A stretch of DNA of 64,000 nucleotides, taken from Torreya grandis. Lineage: Eukaryota > Streptophyta > Pinopsida > Cupressales > Taxaceae. Each line of letters begins with the position of its first letter. Position 1 is the stretch's first letter. Positions 58,808-64,000 of the stretch are shown here, in pieces. The stretch covers positions 937,501-1,001,500 of the forward strand of contig JARHVA010003527.1 in assembly GCA_037957365.1 (NCBI GenBank), written 5' to 3'. A model generated the notes under the pieces. It was not told where the DNA came from and did not search any database. It saw nothing but the letters and a program-made list of their open reading frames with translations. The position numbers and the translations under genes are program-made.

Positions 58808-61526
58808 ATACATGCATTGTTAAATATTGAATATGATGCCCAAAGACTTTATTGGAGTTATCAAGGATATTTCATAATCATTTATTTTTATTCAGTTCAT
58901 TTTCATGTTATGCCAACTTAAAATAGTCATACTTTTAGGTCACTGCATACACAATCAACTATAGTTGATCATGTTCAGGTAAAAAAGAATCCTATAGGTT
59001 TATTTTTATCCTTAAAACCTATTTCATGTAGTCTAGGGTCCTTATGAGTTCATTAAATAAACTTCAACCAACTAATGTTCATGTTTTTAGGTCTAGTGTC
59101 ACCAATGTTTACTTCATGAATTTGTAAGTCACCTATAGTGAGGTTGCAGGTGATGTTTCTAGGTAATGTACACTTATAGGTGTTGATGGAGGATAAATAA
59201 TTATAATTCAACCCTTTATTATTACCTTTGAAACAAAAAATTTCTCTTCAACTCAATAGGACCATCTTATCATGAGTATGTGTTTCTATACTGTAGCCTT
59301 AAGGTGTAGAGTCATTTGTGAATCCAAAATTATAGAAAACACTGAAGAAATACATTGAACAAAAGTGCAACTTTGAATCCTCCATACATTATGTTTATTT
59401 AGTCAAACAACCCCTATTTTTTATATGTTTCTACCCCTTCATGAAGTATATAAGGTGGATAAATTCAAACTCTTCCAAAAATCATGCTACCTCATCATAT
59501 AATCACACCAAAAGTGGTTAGGGCTCTATTTTGGAGATTTTAAGGAATTGGTCCATAATCTTAGTTACTTCATATACACATAAATTATTCCAACATTCCT
59601 ATCACTTTTGGCCTCAAACATAATTTTTATGGCATATTCAACACATAAAAGCTTCATGAGGGTTTCAAAGGATGTCAAACTCTTTCACGACCATTCTTAT
59701 GTTTATGTGTAAGGTCACCTATAGGTGGACATCTCAATATGTAGGAAGTGACTATAAATAAAGGTAGTGTGCATATGATATTACTTCATACTTGGTTCTC
59801 AAGGAATATACATCCTCTTATAACTTGATAAAAGGCCTCAAAACATATTAGAACATCCTTATGAAACAATCCCAAGTCTTTGTCAGTGTTACCTGAAGGT
59901 GGGCATTTCAGTGTAGGTAGTGAGTGTGGAAATGGGATATATGTATTGAGTGTGATATTATGGTTTATCTTGAACATATTAACCTTCTTCAGACAAGAAT
60001 TTTTAACCATTAATATCTTAAAACTATACAATTTATCCTTTCTAACATGATTGGTCTTCTCTACAACAACTATAGGTACTCATTCATCGTGGATGATTGT
60101 GCATATATGAAGGTTAACTATCACAGTCCATCATATGTGTCATTTGGAAGGTTTAGATTAATATCTCATGATAAAATAATATGTCCAACATATTAAACTC
60201 TTAATATAAATTCCATGAATGCTTTCACACTTCATGACATCATGATTATAGTTGGAAGCTTGTTAGGAGTTGAATGTGTCTTATATATGACTATGTCTTT
60301 GATCAATACATGATCTTGAGAGACCTATATTATAAATAAGGTTATTTATATGAAATTAAAACATCAATAACAACATATCACATTCACACAAACCCATTAA
60401 ATGGAAATAAACCTTCTACAATTGGTGAAATCTAGTTGCTAGTCCACTATTGACATCTTCCTGCAATTTTTTTGACCCATCAAATCACTTATAAAAATGA
60501 AACAAAACATGTGAAATGTGAGATAAGGAAATAAAAATAATATTTAAGTAAATTAATAAACTAATTTGTATGGACTAAATCAAATAGGAGCAAAACCTGT
60601 AGGGTGTGGGAAATAGCAAGCATAAATGGACAGTCAACTTGTTAACAATTTTCATAATGTATAGGCAACCATTATTCCAACTCAAAACATGAAAATTAAG
60701 AAAACCAAGTTTACTATCCACCACAAATATAATTTGACTTGGAAGTCCTCCTACTAGCTATACCATCAAAATCCCTATTGATAGTTTTACTTGCCTAGTG
60801 GAATTATGGAGTAATAGAATTGTTTTGGTCCAATTTTGGAAATTCAAAAGTAGATCAAGTATGTAATATATAATAAAAGAAGTTAAAGGGTCACTACATA
60901 ATCTTCTCCCATGTTCCACTCTCTCCTATAGGTTGTATAACTATAAAAAACTCCTTTCTCACTTGTTTTCTTGATTTTTAGTTAGGAACTTGCAAGCTTC
61001 TATTAATACTAACATTCCTAACAGGGAATATAATAGGTACTAACATGAAGGACATTGAGAAGGAGTTTAAAACACTTTTATACCTAATAAAACCATACCA
61101 AATTCATTAATGACCCATTTATGACCCCTAAGTGACATAAAATGACACAAGGACTCAATGTGACCATGACCAACACTAATAACCTATTAAAACACATCAA
61201 AAGGACTATGGCACACCCTATGACATTATACTAGACCCCTATATCAATTTTTGGACTATAGGGGGTTGACTTATTTTGACTTATGGTAAAAAATGGTCAA
61301 CAAGAATACTATAGACACCATAACACACTCATTAATGACCCATATATAACCCCTAAGTGACATAAAATGACACAAGGACTAAATGTGACCATGACCAAGG
61401 CTAATAACCTATTAAAAAAATCAAGAGGACTATGACACACCCTATGACATTATACTAGACCCCTATATCAATTTTTGGACTATAGGGGGTTGACTTATTT
61501 TGAATTATGGTAAAAAATGGTCAACA
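58808..61526 (-). mobile_element. 5' LTR of minus-strand gypsy element, 5' part
   Basis: The reverse complement aligns with the first half of the LTRs at 46,687 and 54,018 (for example GTCCACCTATAGGTG at about 59,720, CAACTATAGTTGA near 58,969) and, more closely, with 12,010-13,201. It starts TGTTGACCATTTTTTACC at 61,302 and again at 61,526, because of a tandem duplication. It continues at 46,686 on the far side of the nested element. Confidence 0.78.
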
Positions 61527-61546
61527 AGAATACCATAGACACCATA
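61092..61546. repeat. 224-bp tandem duplication across the LTR border
   Basis: Two units offset by 224 bp. Each holds about 200 bp of LTR head plus some 20 bp of flank (AGAATAC-ATAGACACCATA at 61,303 and 61,527). ACCATA occurs at the borders of the units, suggesting short-homology duplication after insertion. Confidence 0.8.
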
Positions 61547-61599
61547 GGACCTAGGAGTTTACCTTGATCTAGCATAGTGACCTTGACCCTCTCATGTTC

Positions 61600-63400
61600 C
61601 ATAAGGAACAAGATTGGAAAATCCATAACCAACAGACTCTCTCACCTTTCCACTAGTTTGAACATTACTTGTCTAAGGATATCGCCCTAAGACTTGAGCC
61701 TGAGTTTCATTCACCTATTAGGAGTGAAGATGACCCCCTTTCACAATTGAGGTCAGATGAATTATGCATAATCATTGAAAATTGTCATAGGTGGATTCAT
61801 GTGAACTAAGAGAATTTTTATTCCCTTTGGAATAGGTGGCATGCTTCGTCTAGAGATAGAGATCACACCTGATCTAGTTTGATTGCCTTAACCAATTCTT
61901 GTGTGACACCCCCACCTTTTTCTTGATAGAAAACTCCGCATCAAGAACCCCCTCATGTCCATGTTGAGAGACATAATGATTCTAACTAGATGATCCATCC
62001 ACATCACATGGATTCCTCCCATCCTCTTAGTCCATCCTTTAGAGTCTCAAATGAGCATGTTGATTTTGATCACCACTTATAGACTAAATATCATTGGGAT
62101 GATTATCTTGAAGATCAATTCCATCATGTAGACCCTCATCTTATGACACATGGCCAACACCATGGATACATAGATCACCATGACTATTTCCATTGGCATG
62201 CCACATCATCTCATTGTTATCTTAGGGAATGATACATTCTCTATGGTTATTTTCCACCCTATGATTGGGAATATTTCCATTATGAGTATCTCATATGTCA
62301 TGAGTTTCCTTAGCATCATCCCCTTCATGATTAGGGTCATGTTAAGTCCTACTAGCATAGGTAACATTATGACTTATATGATCCTCCTCAAGGATCCCAT
62401 TTCTAACCCACTATTAACCATGCTTATGAGGATCTCTATAGGAATCCTCTATCCCCTTGGGTGTATGTTATTCCCCTTCCTAATCCTATCCTTGAACTAC
62501 CTAAGTTCAATGGGAATCAAGATGATAGTCCCATATAGTATATCACAACATTTATGATGGTGTGTATGGATTGGGAATAGGATTAAGGCATGTTGTTGAA
62601 GATCTTCACTTACTTTGTATGATCCAAAGCCTTTATTTGGTTCTAAAATCTACCTCTAGATTCTCTGTCTAGATTCCAATTCCTTTTGGATGACTTCCTA
62701 CAATACTTTTATATCTCTAGACCATTTAACCTAGATATCTAATCACTTACCATTATGGCATAGGCCAAGTGTGAGTTGAACTTTGACATTATATGTAGGT
62801 GGTATTTAGTAATCCATAATTTAAAAATAAGGCTCTTGGATGATCAACTTTATGATATGTTTATGTGAGCATTGAGGTAGGAGGTTCACCTTGAGGTCCT
62901 CAAGTGTGAACCCACCCCATATAATGAAGTTATTAACAAGTGTCTAAATATTGAAGTCTTTGAAGTGCGTGCAAGAATTCACCCCTTATTGACCCAAAAC
63001 TCATCCTCTTCACATTATCACAACTATAACATGATTGGTTATGGTGTTACTAATTCTCCTCTTGAAAAAAAGGACAAGAACGATAACCACAAGGTCAATT
63101 ATTTAAGGGGCCAACTAAAAAGAAGTCCCCTAAAATGAGAACCACAAAACCATAGATGGTGTTCCCTTATGATGCTACCAAGTTTTATAACTATCATCAG
63201 ATGAAGGTCCATGATGACAAGAATTATACCACCCAAAATTCTAGTGTGAAAGCCTCACCTCCTCCTTAGAGTTCTCCATTTGTAGAATCCAATAGAAGAA
63301 TAAATGAGTTTAAGAAGCCTATACCTAACCATGCAAAGTAAAATAAGAATAAGAAGAATAATTACAAGTCTAAGGCCCATCATTTCCCTTATTGATCTTC
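61600..63400 (+). pseudogene. Ty3/gypsy gag relic of right-hand element
   Basis: One frame from about 61,600 to 63,100 with stops. The N-terminal part includes LRSDELCIIIENCHRWIHVN. A His/Tyr/Asp-rich region follows (62,050-62,330, for example HHGYIDHHDYFHWHA). The gag core runs from 62,490: LELPKFNGNQDDSPI, LLKIFTYFV, SKAFIWF, NLPLDSLSRFQFLLDDFLQY. After a frameshift near 63,110 the frame continues with VFPYDATKFYNYHQ and a basic Lys/Asn-rich stretch. No zinc knuckle is clear. The core order is that of Retrotrans_gag. Confidence 0.7.
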
Positions 63401-64000
63401 TACCTCTTCTTACTCCTCTTCCTAGGCTAACCTGAGAGGCAAGGCCAAGAATGAGAGTAGCAAGGTCATTACTACTATCGACATAGCCTCTACTAAGTAT
63501 GAGTTATTTGTCAACATGCACTTAGGTCAAGACACTAAACTTAGCAAAGATGTTAGTGGTGTGATGCCTCTTACCCAACCCATGGGGGAAGGTAACCCCA
63601 AAGTCATAATTAACTTTTATCGTAACATCCATCCTCAGGCTAGACAGTGTCTATACTCTATCATAGAGGAGTTACAGGGCCTCTTAGTTGGGATCTCCAT
63701 TTGAGACCTTATTCACCTTTTCCATGAGTAGTATCTCATTTTTTATGAGCTTGGTCTCTCTCATGAGGGTCCATTATAAAATCATATCAAGGTCTTGTTC
63801 AACTCTAACATTTCCAATCACCCCTATCCTCCCACATTATCTTTCAACCCTACCTCATTGCTACAAATTTTAGTTCTTGAAAATAGGGTTAGGTTCCCAC
63901 TCTACATTAAAATCTTCATAAATGATTATCATGTGAAGAGATGCATCATTGATGAAGTATATACATTGAACATCATGCCCCTCCATGTGTTCAATGAGCT
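63401..64000 (+). pseudogene. Gypsy gag end and protease start, cut by window end
   Basis: An open frame at 63,516-63,704 reads MHLGQDTKLSKDVSGVM and PKVIINFYRNIHPQARQ. In another frame the last 100 bases give IFINDYHVKRCIIDEVYTLN and MPLHVFNEL, which has the shape of a plant gypsy protease start (h-h-D-x-G-S-S-x-N-h-M) with Gly-Ser-Ser lost. The rest of pol should lie beyond 64,000. Confidence 0.5.

Noticed and set aside
1..64000. CRISPR array, bacterial operon or host protein-coding gene
   Set aside because: No spaced identical repeats of that kind, no operon structure and no exon-like coding run outside retroelement relics were seen.

Overview
The window looks like intergenic repeat DNA of a large plant genome, most likely a gymnosperm. 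It is AT-rich, it holds no recognisable host gene, and almost everything identifiable is a decayed LTR retrotransposon of the Ty3/gypsy or Ty1/copia type. The chromodomain-bearing gypsy element, the copia elements and the tRNA-primed LTR architecture point to a plant. The conifer or gymnosperm assignment is an inference from the very long LTRs and heavy nesting, not something proven here.

Layout. 1-5,330: gag-protease remnant of a plus-strand Ty3/gypsy element behind an array of TTGACC palindromes. 5,330-9,650: unclassified AT-rich DNA with a second hairpin-motif array and a minus-strand relic resembling a plant mobile domain. 9,650-12,010: promoter-like DNA with the same palindromes. 12,010-61,526: best read as one minus-strand autonomous Ty3/gypsy element (5' LTR 61,526-44,207, primer site, gag, protease, archaeal-type RNase H, linker, RNase H, integrase, 3' LTR from 13,201 down). 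At least five other insertions split it. 61,550-64,000: gag and start of protease of another plus-strand Ty3/gypsy element, cut by the window end.

Insertions, with target duplications read directly from the sequence. A non-autonomous large-LTR element, F2 (15,440-28,560, TSD TGTCA), lies in the pol region and itself carries a gag-protease-only copia element (15,847-20,863, TSD AATAT). A chromovirus (33,545 to about 43,740) carries a copia element (35,443-41,884, TSD GTAGT) inserted inside its RNase H/integrase linker. A second large-LTR element, called B-C here (46,687-58,802, two LTRs of about 4.8 kb around 2.5 kb, TSD GGTAT), sits inside the 5' LTR of the older related element.

The most unusual signal: three related elements (ends at 13,201, 25,850 and 54,018) carry a sense-oriented sequence resembling a whole tRNA-Arg, with CCA-like 3' end in two of them, abutting the 3' LTR where a polypurine tract is normally expected. 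A short TGG-GACTC motif complementary to that tRNA 3' end lies about 80 nt inside the primer-binding site at the opposite end of the two plus-strand elements. The coding relics mostly keep one reading frame and are broken by nonsense changes (Gln or Trp codons turned to stops), as expected from cytosine methylation and deamination.
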